Assembly: GCF_008831285.2 (NCBI RefSeq)
Contig: NC_045146.1
Span: 17,499,289-17,563,288, forward strand
Length of the DNA: 64,000 nucleotides
From: Nymphaea colorata
Lineage: Eukaryota > Streptophyta > Magnoliopsida > Nymphaeales > Nymphaeaceae
Direction of reading: 5' to 3'
The notes beneath the pieces were generated by a model. The model saw only the letters and a program-made list of their open reading frames with translations. It was not told where the DNA came from and did no database searches. Below are positions 1 through 8,899 of the stretch, piece by piece (within the stretch, counting starts at the first letter, position 1; each line of letters starts with the position of its first letter). Position numbers and translations under genes: made by a program.

Positions 1-162
1 CGTGTTTAAAACAATGTCTAAAAGATCATCACTAACTTTTCTGATCTCCATGGAGAAAGCAGGGTTAAGGTCATGTAACCTTACTCTGGATTGGTCGAGA
101 TAACTTATAATTTTATTGAGTCTTCTTATTTCATATTTGTAAACATCAATGTCTCTATTCAT
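1..162 (-). CDS. ORF4-like frame of the pararetrovirus (partial, runs off the left edge)
   Basis: An ATG at 162-160 overlaps the stop of the RNase H frame (TAG, 157-155) by a few bases. The frame stays open for 54 codons to the window edge. The product is rich in charged residues and in leucine/isoleucine (it begins MNRDIDVYKYE) and looks helical or coiled coil. Rice tungro bacilliform virus, type member of Tungrovirus, carries an ORF4 directly after its polyprotein, whereas most badnaviruses lack one there. The assignment rests on position only; I see no recognisable domain. It could instead be a chance frame. Confidence 0.45.
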   Translation of the reverse strand, partial: MNRDIDVYKYEIRRLNKIISYLDQSRVRLHDLNPAFSMEIRKVSDDLLDIVLNT

Positions 163-522
163 CTCTTAGAAGTCTACTTAACATATCAACTCGACAATTG
201 TTTTCTCCTTTTATATGTTCAAATGTTACTTTATAATTTTGGTTTATAAGGGTATCTTTAAAGGATATCCATCTTCACTTATTCTTTTAGAATTTTTATT
301 TTCACAAAACTTTACAATAGCATCACAATCGATCCTAACTATTATTTCTTTTTTGTTTAGCAAAAATAAGCAAAAACTATTGAGTCCATATATTACTTCA
401 AGAATTTCCTGATCTATACTACTGGAGAGTCCATTTTCTTTGTACTAACCACTACTATATCTGCAGACGACTTCTGTTACTTTAGAAGCATACTTATTGG
501 GTTTCCTTTTCAACACTGCTCC
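155..522 (-). pseudogene. Pararetroviral RNase H domain (end of polyprotein)
   Basis: This domain degrades the RNA strand of the RNA-DNA hybrid during reverse transcription. Visible family signatures, in minus-strand order, are VCRYSSG near 450, a DQEILEVIYGL stretch near 400, VRIDCDAIV near 320, and GENN followed by DMLSRLL before the stop at 157-155. The frame is interrupted by a stop at about 523 at the junction with RT, by another between the VCRYSSG and DQEIL segments, and by a frame change near 245. The order and spacing match caulimovirid RNase H. Inactive as it stands. Confidence 0.8.
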
Positions 523-1365
523 CTACCCGTTAATACATCCATCAGTTTCAATTATTAAAAAATCTGAATCTAGGGGTAGATACATTTCTGGTAAGTATTT
601 TATTGCTTCATTGACTTTGTCTATTTGTTTCATATCTTCTATATTAAAGACTTTAACCCCAGTTTGGCCGAGTTTACTATATAATGGGTCGACCATCTTC
701 CCTAAGACTTTAATAAATGCTCTAGCATAGTTTACTAGTCTTAAAAACCGTTGAAGGCTTTTAATATCATGTATCTCAAATTCTAAAGCTTTAGTTGCTA
801 TATGTGGTTGTAGTTTGACTTTCCCTTCACTAATCTCTACACCTAAATATTCTATGTGTTTTCTAAAGAATTGTGCCTTTCTACTACTGATTATAATTCC
901 ATTATGTAAAAATTCTCCTAATACTATTTTTAAGTGACCTATATGATCTGGTTGTGTTTTACTATGAACAAGGATATCATCTATATAAATACACATAAAT
1001 CCTCTATATTGGCCAAATATCACATCCATTTTTCGTTCGAATATAGCAGGAGCATTTTTTAAGCCAAAAGGCATGATTAATCATTCAAAGCTTCCTAAAG
1101 GACAAGTAAATGCAGTCCATTGAATACTATCCTTATGCATTTTTACCTACCAGAATCCAGATTTGCAATCAAATTTACTAAATATTTTACTGTGTTGTAT
1201 ACTATTGATTAATTCAGTTTTATCATGTATATCATAAGAGTCTTCTATGGTGTTATCATTAAGTCGCCTATAGTCTATGACCATTCATGATTTTCCACGA
1301 ACTCGTTCACTAATAAATGCAGGACTTCTGTGAGGGCTTATGCTTCTCCTTATGACTCCTAGTTT
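523..1365 (-). pseudogene. Pararetroviral reverse transcriptase
   Basis: The core 183-residue open stretch (1074-523) begins MPFGLKNAPAIFERKMD and holds the catalytic YIDDILVHS box (family consensus Y[IV]DD), followed by the HIEYLGVEIS segment of the connection region. The upstream part of the domain is readable from about 1345 to 1130 (MVIDYRRLND, then FSKFDCKSGFW) but contains in-frame stops. These are badnavirus/tungrovirus-type RT motifs. The neighbour downstream is RNase H and upstream is the protease, as in the viral polyprotein. The nonsense codons make it a pseudogene. Confidence 0.9.
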
Positions 1366-1667
1366 CAACAATTCATTTATATGTGTTTCAAAATCTTTAA
1401 TATTGTCATTCATAGCATTTATCTTTTTTGTTGGAAATAGTAAATCCTGAATCTTTTATCTGTAGGATACATTCTATTTTATTACGATCCTAATGTTTAG
1501 TAGGTATTTCTCTATGATTTCATCTTTTTCTAATATTCTGAACAAGTCATCTATTTCTGTACAGCATGTTTCTAATTTATTATAGACTTTTTTGTATATT
1601 TATAAGGTTATAATCGGGGTCTATTTCTAATTCTTCTAGGTCATCTTCTTTGTCTGGGTAGGTTAGG

Positions 1668-2270
1668 TCAATTTTTTTTTTTGCAGGCTCCTGGAATTTT
1701 ACATTTCCAGTCTTTATTTCTATAAGGTTTCCATTCTAGGACCCAAGAAACTTGGTTGTTAAGAAAAGAAAGGCCTATCCTGATTATGACAGACCCGGCC
1801 ATATTTTGTAGAATGAAATTTAGTCCTATAATGCATTTCGTACTATCATGTAATTGCATATGTCTAATGAATGTCTTAGGCCCTGGTTGCTAGGCAGTAT
1901 GTTCCTCTTCAGAGAGTCTAAAAGCTATTTTATATTTGCATATTTCTTCATCATATTTGTATAAGGATCCATCCATTCGTTCTGCCCAAAGTTGTAAGGC
2001 AGGGTCTAAGCTTCTATGATATTCTGGTGAAACTAATGTTTTATCTAACACCGAGACACTACACCCTGTGTCTATTAAGACATCTATTTCTAATTTTCCC
2101 TTTTCTATTTTGAATATACAAGGAATTCTGATAGTTGTTCTTCTTTGTTCCTTATGGTTAGTCTTCATATTGGGAAAGGTTATAGTAGTTAGTGCCCTTT
2201 CACCCTTTTCCAAAATTATGCCTTTACCTTTGATATTCGGCATCTGGTAATTTGTTGGATCAAGCTTCAC
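1668..2270 (-). pseudogene. Pararetroviral aspartic protease
   Basis: The frame 2270-1890 contains the retropepsin active site DTGCSVS (about residues 67-73 of that frame), preceded by the hydrophobic VLI strand and followed by VLDKTLV. A second open piece (1859-1668) holds IIGLNFI, matching the conserved late loop of retropepsins (I-[IL]-G-x-[DN]-F). The pieces are separated by a stop near 1890. Retroviral-type proteases act as dimers to process the polyprotein. The first listed codon (2270) is GTG, so the open frame is probably an internal part of a longer ORF3 and not an independent gene. Confidence 0.8.
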
Positions 2271-2424
2271 TATCTTGTTTTCTAAGGATCCTATTTTTAG
2301 TTCAGCTATGGCTAAAGTTTTTTTCTATATCATCTATTCTATTTTCTACTGCAAGGATTCATTTTTCTATAGTATCATCTTTTCGTCCAATCATTTTTTC
2401 TAGAAGAAATTGATACTGTCTTTG

Positions 2425-2600
2425 TTCTAGACAAAATTTGCATGCTTCAGTCATACAAATCTTGCATTGAAATCTTAGTTTTATACTAGTATACCATTAC
2501 AAAAGATGCATGGATGGTCACTACTTCCTGATCTATGTTTCCATTCATGCTCATGTTTATACTTTATTTTTGCTAAGGTTTTTGAAATATACTCCATGTT
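2425..2600 (-). pseudogene. Second Cys motif region and probable start of pararetroviral ORF3
   Basis: On the minus strand an ATG lies 2 nt after the ORF2 stop (TGA at 2602-2600, ATG just below 2600). The frame reads through HEHEWKH to HPCIFC, then after a shift continues as CKICMTEACKFC. Together the cysteines match CX2CX11CX2CX4CX2C, the second Cys motif known from badnaviruses and tungroviruses. The spacer is 32 nt, one short of eleven codons, and contains stops, so a one-base loss broke the motif. In known viruses this motif sits between coat protein and protease; here it follows the ORF3 start almost at once. Confidence 0.65.
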
Positions 2601-2911
2601 CAGCGTAAGTTTATTTGCTTGATTTCAGTTATTAATTTTATGATTTCAGTATAGTTCTGGTGCAGATATCTTAGGGTTTTTTGAAAGATTTCAGTATTAT
2701 CTTTATATTCTTGTAAGCTTATTAGTTTACTCAAAATTATGGCTAATTGGTCTTTTAGATATCTTTGGTTTTCTAATATTTCTTTAAAAATATTATTACT
2801 TAATGTATCAAATATGGGTTGTAAAAAGACCTGATTCTTAGTATTGTAGGATTCTAAGCTTTGTGCTAAGGAAATGTGTAGATCAGTTATACTAGTCAGT
2901 TGTTGAGACAT
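2600..2911 (-). CDS. Pararetroviral ORF2-like protein, 103 aa
   Basis: An ATG-started frame of 103 residues on the viral strand. It is leucine/isoleucine-rich with heptad-like spacing (for example LEILENQRYLKDQLAIILSK-type helices from residue 40 on), as expected for the virion-associated ORF2 proteins of badnaviruses and tungroviruses, which are about 100-120 residues and form coiled coils. The stop is followed 2 nt later by the ATG of the next frame, like the tight ORF2/ORF3 junctions of those viruses. Identity is by size, position and helical character; no sequence signature is diagnostic. It is one of the few intact frames left in this copy. Confidence 0.5.
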   Translation of the reverse strand: MSQQLTSITDLHISLAQSLESYNTKNQVFLQPIFDTLSNNIFKEILENQRYLKDQLAIILSKLISLQEYKDNTEIFQKTLRYLHQNYTEIIKLITEIKQINLR

Positions 2912-3070
2912 GGGACTAGTGTCTTCATTATGAAGTAGATATTTTCCATTTTGAAAATAATATGTATGACTAAATTAGTTGTTTTTTACAGTACTCTTAG
3001 ATTTTTGGTATAGTTCTAAGTTGAGGTATTCTAGTCGATTCATGTGGTGGTGTAATGGTATGTCAAACGT

Positions 3071-3370
3071 TTAGGATTCGTACCATTCGTTGTATAAATA
3101 TTCTTCATAGTCTAAGTAGTCTGAATAATTATAGTCTAATTGTACATAACATTCTACCATATGCCAGTGTTGCTCTATCTTATTAAGAAACACTAATCTT
3201 TTTAATTTGTTTATAAATCTCTTAGCAGTTACAATTTTTCTGAGATAGTTTATAACTTTGCTTCTAGCTATTTGTTTCACTTGTTTATTGTAATTTTTTT
3301 TGTCTGTTTGAGTTATCATATTATATCTTTTATGGTTTGGGTATATTTCAGGATTCAAATATTTATGCAC
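3071..3370 (-). CDS. Pararetroviral ORF1-like protein, about 99 aa or more
   Basis: An open frame rich in Lys, Asn and Tyr that ends in an acidic, aromatic tail (YEEYLYNEWYES). It sits between the leader and the ORF2-like frame, the position of ORF1 in badnaviruses and tungroviruses. The first codon of the listed frame is GTG, and the frame stays open upstream for at least 20 more codons without an obvious ATG; the first internal ATG is about residue 18. Rice tungro bacilliform virus ORF1 is known to start at a non-AUG codon, so the lack of ATG need not mean decay. Function unknown. Confidence 0.4.
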   Translation of the reverse strand: MHKYLNPEIYPNHKRYNMITQTDKKNYNKQVKQIARSKVINYLRKIVTAKRFINKLKRLVFLNKIEQHWHMVECYVQLDYNYSDYLDYEEYLYNEWYES

Positions 3371-4212
3371 ATAATAAGATGAAAGAAATTTTTGTAAACT
3401 AATTAAACTATAAGGAAAATAAATTAGACTAATAAAACTACTACTAATTTTTTGGCAAGAAGTAAATATTTTTGGATTTTTTGGAAAACACAGGTTTCTG
3501 AAATCAAATGGTGCTTAAGGTACGGTTTTTCGAAATCTAAAGGTTCTTGAGCTTACTAGGTACTCATCTCTTTTTATCTCGCAGTCCTATGTATCATGCA
3601 TACAACTTCACACTCTGTTTACGAGTCTTTTGTTTTAAGTTGGAAAAAGTCTTTTCACAGGAACGGGTTCTACGAACAGATAACACATCTATTATAAAAA
3701 AGAACAAACTAAAACATGATAAGCTTAAGGTATGATTCCCCTGATTTTGAAAACTTGTTATATTCTCCTTTCATAGAACACCATGTGTGACACCTTGTCA
3801 TCCCATTCAGACCTCACCGTTCGTGTACTATTTTTTCCCTAAACGGCCTCCTTGTCTTGACGGGTACTTCTTTCCCACAATAGCCTATTGGTCTTAAAGG
3901 ATTTACACAGTGGCTCATCCAGAGAATCAAGAACTCAAAAACACAGGAATCAGATCATGAACAAAGCATGTTATAGCAGGTTCTTCCTTATAAAGCATGG
4001 TTCCTACGCATAGATCCTGGCTAGGGCCAGAACTTCCAGCATAAAACAAAAAGATTCATAACAACAGATTATGCAGGCGTATGTAAAGAGACATGCTTCC
4101 GGGGAAGAGACTTTCCCGTTCGGCTTATAAGCTATGTACGAAAAAAAGCTTTAAACACACATAAAAACTTTCATTAAAAGCAGAACATACTTACAACACC
4201 AAGAACGTACTA

Positions 4213-4225
4213 GGCTCTGATACCA
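4213..4225 (-). promoter_or_regulatory. Pararetroviral minus-strand primer binding site (tRNA-iMet)
   Basis: The minus strand reads TGGTATCAGAGCC, complementary to the 3' end of plant initiator methionine tRNA, the primer used by all caulimovirids. It lies upstream (on the viral strand) of the leader and ORF1, exactly where nucleotide 1 of a pararetrovirus genome is placed. A TATA-like CTATATTAAAG about 200 bp further right on the same strand (near 4410-4420) could be the remains of the viral promoter, but this is weak. Confidence 0.8.
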
Positions 4226-4226
4226 A

Positions 4227-6811
4227 ATTTAAAGGAGGACCGGATTTTGTGCACGAAAGCGCCTGGGGTGGTGCTTTTGTAAGATAGATACTTTTGGGTA
4301 AGCAAGAGGTTAATGACCACCACCTTAAAAATGAAGCTCGAAGGCTTCTCCTCATTTTTCCTATCTCCAGGTCTTGAACTACATCTGACACATAGGTGAA
4401 CTATGATTCACCTTTAATATAGTGTAGTGATCCCATCATTTACTCTACGCCCCTTTAAGGCCCATAGGATAGATACTTAGCAGCTCAAGTTAAGAGAAAA
4501 ATTCAAGTTCCAATCATATTCTATGAGACTGCTCAATATTGCACAAGCAGAGAAGCCTAGCTTCTAAGACTTAAAATCACAATCGTGAAAAGGATATTGG
4601 TTAATCAGAACCCACTTCCAGATCAAGATGGTGTGAAAAAAAAACCATATTTTATTTTGCCAAATCAGGTTTATGAGTCAAATTTTTGGTTAATTATGCC
4701 ATTGCCAGTAACTACGATTTGAAAACAAGTCACCACTCATCATCTTAATTTGCATGTGAAGCATCAATATGGCCGGCCATTGCATGGTTCTACCTGTCGT
4801 ATAAGATAGTGATCCAGTTCTCGCTCATGTGCAGAGAGGTTTGGACCATAACCACGTTACAACAGACAAGCGAGAAGGTTAAATAAGCAAACTATATGAC
4901 AACATTAGCATAAAAGCATGAGATGAGAGAGAGTTTCCATCTCCAGTTTCTTTCTTCATGAGATTGCTTTGGGCAAGTCCTATCTAGACCAAATCCAACT
5001 CCTTCCACACATCACGCCTCTTTGGTCAAAGTTACTACTATTTGGGTCAATTAAAATATTTCGTAACTTGGGCTGTTTGGGACCCATTACCCCATTGAAT
5101 GAAATTGGCGATTCTTATATTGGATCAAGGTTTCCAATTAATTAATTAGTTTCAATTTACACCCGAATGCAATTAAAACAAACTTTGTTTTTTTCTCTCT
5201 TCTTCTCAATCGATTCCCAAAAAGTACATAGCTAATTAGTACTTAATAGTGTTGCTTTTGGGCACATGAGTAAGGATATATATATATATATATATATACC
5301 ATCAAGTAACTACCTTGCTTTGGAGGCTAGGTGGTCTACTTACAGTATATCCTTCAACTCAAGTGTTGTGTTTGCCATCATTTGCAGCTTAAAAGAGTAG
5401 CATATCGAAACATGATAGTGGCCATGGAATTCGAACATCCGATCATTCTAGTGTGCTACGCCTCTTGATTAATGATACTTTAGCAAATGAGATAGCCATA
5501 TATAGAACTTGATTAAGCGCTTTGTACTCTAGTAGCTAGGATAAGTCATATTGCATGCACTTGCTTGTGTCAATTATCGTTGTGGCATCTGCTAATGGTT
5601 ATTACCACATCAAGCTTAAACGATAATGGAAAGAGTGGATGCCCTTTATTATATATAATACAAGCTCTTGATGTTATTTGATGATTAGTGGCAAGTCTAT
5701 TTCTAGTTGATTGAGTAGTATAAATCACTTTAACTTTTAACTTTTCTTCATAGACCGTGACGAATCTTTGGCATTTCTTAACTTTTACTCTTATTTTTCA
5801 TGTAATTATTTGGCTTGAGTAATGTTCTTCTGTACTTCTATCTCTCCCAATCCAAAGATGATTCTAGTCCAATTTGAACTGGCTGATTCTAGAAGTCTTT
5901 TTGAAGAATGCTTCCAATCTTAATAACGCAGTTTCCCGGTTTTACTAGAGGGAAAATTTATCTTTTAGGGGATTACATTTTCAGAATAATCTGAAATTTG
6001 GACCTCGTATTTTCAATATTTTCTATTATCAAGGTGCTTGAAAGATGTGGTCATTTAAAGGAATAACAAAATCCCTCGACCACGTTTCTAATAGGATAAA
6101 ACAAATCTGAAATTTGAATTTTAATATGAATGGATATATAATATTTTTTCAAAACTGAACCTGATTCTGATTAAATGTCGTTTCCTAAATCCAGATTCAA
6201 TCCGATCATTTAATTGGTTGTTACGCTTTTTTCTAGTTACGACTTAATTTTTTGAAGTAATTCAATCGGAATAATATCTACTAACATCCCTATATATTTG
6301 AAAATTAATTTGTGTGTTCCAAATTCTTTTCTAACCAAGAAAGTATATACAAGTGAAATTCCTCTTGAAAAAATGCGCATTCTCGGGTGACAAAAAGGGC
6401 TCAGGTTTAAATTTGTTACATTCAATTAATGTCTATGTGCATGCAGAAAAATAATTGAACAGTTGAACACTTAGTTTGCTTTCGTGGAGCAGTCAATGCT
6501 GTTTCCCTAGCATTAAAAGTTGAGCTCATTTTTCTGGAACTATTGCTTCATGCGTGTGTTCTTAACATCAATTGAATCTATATATTTCAAATGTGCATAG
6601 TCTTATATGCGACAGTACTAGACCTTAACAAGCCACCGAATTTAGGAACATTGACTTCTCTCTCTGCCTTTGATAAAAATGTTCAAAGGTTCAAACAAAA
6701 TAAGAAAGACATGGAGAGAGATATATATATATATAGTTGTGATCAGATTTTTTTTTTTTTTTGTTCTTTACACATGTCTGAAAGTGAAACTTTTAATCAT
6801 ACTTAGCAGCA
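4227..6811. other. AT-rich intergenic DNA without recognised genes
   Basis: No open frame above 66 codons and no family signature on either strand. The region holds a short (TA)n run near 5275-5298 and many AT-rich stretches. The part directly right of 4226 may contain the promoter remnant of the pararetrovirus. Confidence 0.5.
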
Positions 6812-7210
6812 GTGGCAGAGCAAAAAAAAAGAATTTTAAAAGGGCACTGATTCACAAGTTTTCATACTTGAATTTAGACACTTAGATGTATAACAAAGTA
6901 AATATTAAACTATGTCAATATTAAAATGAAAGAAGTGAAAATTGAGATTATCTCCTTATAAGTAGTTATATTCAGCCTGCAATTCTCATAAACGCATATA
7001 GGGTTCATGAATATAAACAATGTAAGCTAAACGTTTGATTTCTATAAGATGTGAAGGTAAGAATTTTTCATCAGGATATAGTTTCAAAATTTTAACACAA
7101 GATTAAAATCTTTATGTAAGAGTAAATGAAACTTTTTAAAAATTGCATGCAATTTTTTTTTTTTAAATGAGAAGGCGCCAAGCCCCTGCCGGCCCCTTGG
7201 CTCTGCCACA
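6812..7210. mobile_element. Short inverted-repeat element (MITE-like)
   Basis: GTGGCAGAGC at 6812-6821 is matched by its reverse complement at 7200-7209, enclosing about 0.4 kb of AT-rich DNA with poly-A and poly-T tracts and no frame. Subterminal GC-rich sequence (GCCCCTGCCGGCCCCTTGG) sits inside the right end. Plant repeats with GTGGC[AG]GAGCC termini are common. No clear target duplication was found, so the superfamily stays open. Confidence 0.4.
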
Positions 7211-8899
7211 ATTATCTTTCTAAATTTTTTTTATGTCTATATAAAACAACTAACAAAGAGCTGGCATAGTACCTAAGAAATCCAACTAATAACATAAATT
7301 TTGACCGGACACCAACTCAACCAACTACACTACCGTTATAGGTTCCAGGGCGGAATGTGGGCAAACATTTTCCCCGACTAAAATGTCCAACAAACACCTG
7401 TATTGCCCTCTTTTTCCATAATCTCATAATTCAAAAACACCTTGGAGTCCGTTCCCGGCTTCTACCAATCATGAAAACGACACTTTCCCTCTTTCGGTCA
7501 ATAGGACAAGAAAAACGAATCAAGGATCAAAAGGAACAATCTTCTGCTGGTAAGGACGACAGACAGAGAGACATCAGGTGGACCACGCGCGTGCTCTCGT
7601 GCAAAAGCCATTGCGTCACGTTATCTTCATGGATTTGTAATCCCTGTACTGCCGACCATGATCAGAAAGCAGGGAGAGATCAGAAGCCATCGGTTGGAGA
7701 ATAAAACCGAGACGAAGGAGGGATTGCAGATACAGGTGGGCTTCGTCCAAGAATAAAAGTCTGAATCAGACATGAATCTCACAGGATCTCCATGGCTGAC
7801 AGAGTCACAGAAGGAAATTGAGCCAACCGCGAAGACGAGTCTCAGAGATGTACCACCATAAGGCCGGATCTTGGCGACAGGGACAAGGTAGCCGAGCCCT
7901 TTTCCGCAGGTTGGTCGATGGAGAGAAGCCATGGAGGGACAGTAACAGACTAATAGTTTTGTTAAGGAAGGAGAAGTGATGACAGAGACAACGATCACAT
8001 GCGTCACCTTCTCCAACTTCCTTCGCTCATCTCTGAGGGGCTTTGCAGTTAAAAGATTCTGAGAATAAGGGATGGAGTGGCTAGAGGACAGCCTACTCTC
8101 CCATTTCAAGAAAGTGCGTGCCTAGTTGATCTTACAGTAGTAGCCAGGCAGCTCTGTCGTCGCCATTAATGGCAGCTGAGTCATGCATTAAAACGATTAT
8201 CGAGATCAGCTGCTGGGATATATTTATGAAGTCGATCCGTCGCCCTTGTTAAGTTCTATATAATATCCGCAATATCAAATATATACTGATGTACAATTTT
8301 TTGTGCATCTAATGAGCATCTATACATAGTTTCACTGAAAAGCAGATTTTATGTGTTACAAAGTTCTTTAACATGCAACTCGATTAACAAACAGGTTATC
8401 TAAAGCTTGTAACAAAGATTCATTGTTAAACGAGCTCATATGATCGGACAATCGAGTGCATGATCCATGTCCAAAACAATGACATAACATCCCATTCTCA
8501 TGTTCATGATCGTCAACAAAAGTACTAACATCTTTCGTGCTGTTTCTTTTATTTTCCTCGAACGGCATTCATAAATTATTTTTCGAAGGAATTAGCAAAT
8601 TCCAATCTCAAAATTAACGCTTCCTTTAATTGCTAGCTTTGATGAATACTTATTCGGTCCAAATCATCGCCGTGACTATGACACGTACAATTTTGGTTGA
8701 AATTTCATGTTTGCATTCACACACACAAGATGTTAGTGAGAGGAATTCTTTGTCATGAGAGGAATAATGAGTTTAAACATAACTGAAACCTTTTGGCAAT
8801 TGCACGCTATTTGCCTAAATGCACATGTTTGGGATAGAGACAAAACCACGGATAGCCGAATCGCGAGACGGAAGGAAAGCAGATCGTCTCGGAAGATGA
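7211..8899. other. 3' flank of WUS, no recognised gene
   Basis: The longest frames (7357-7704 plus, 7627-8109 minus) show no protein-like composition or known motif and overlap each other in antisense, so they are left out. The region is the downstream flank of WUS (stop at 8902-8900) and contains the CArG palindrome listed separately. The 3' UTR and poly(A) site of WUS should lie just left of 8900 but I could not fix them. Confidence 0.4.
8163..8172. promoter_or_regulatory. Perfect CArG box and double TTAATGG palindrome
   Basis: CCATTAATGG fits the MADS-domain consensus CC(A/T)6GG and is a perfect palindrome that contains TTAATGG, a reported WUS binding core, on both strands. An E-box-like CAGCTG follows 1-2 bp later. 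It lies about 730 bp downstream of the WUS stop codon. In Arabidopsis, AGAMOUS is reported to repress WUS through CArG boxes downstream of the gene. Function here is inferred from position and sequence alone. Confidence 0.4.

Larger units (their letters stand above)
1..4226 (-). mobile_element. Degraded endogenous pararetrovirus (Caulimoviridae, badnavirus/tungrovirus-like)
   Basis: Read on the minus strand, the region gives, in order: a tRNA-Met-type primer site (about 4225), a leader of roughly 850 nt, two small frames, a Cys-rich motif, an aspartic protease, a reverse transcriptase, an RNase H, and a further frame leaving the window on the left. This is the order of badnaviruses and tungroviruses. 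No LTRs flank it, which argues against a Ty3/gypsy element. Stops and frameshifts interrupt the polyprotein, so it is a fossil copy. A movement and coat protein region, expected before the Cys motif, was not found. The right boundary is uncertain (somewhere right of the primer site); the left end is outside the window. Confidence 0.85.

Noticed and set aside
7627..8109. 160-codon minus-strand frame downstream of WUS
   Set aside because: No motif, no splice context, overlapping frames on the other strand; composition not protein-like.
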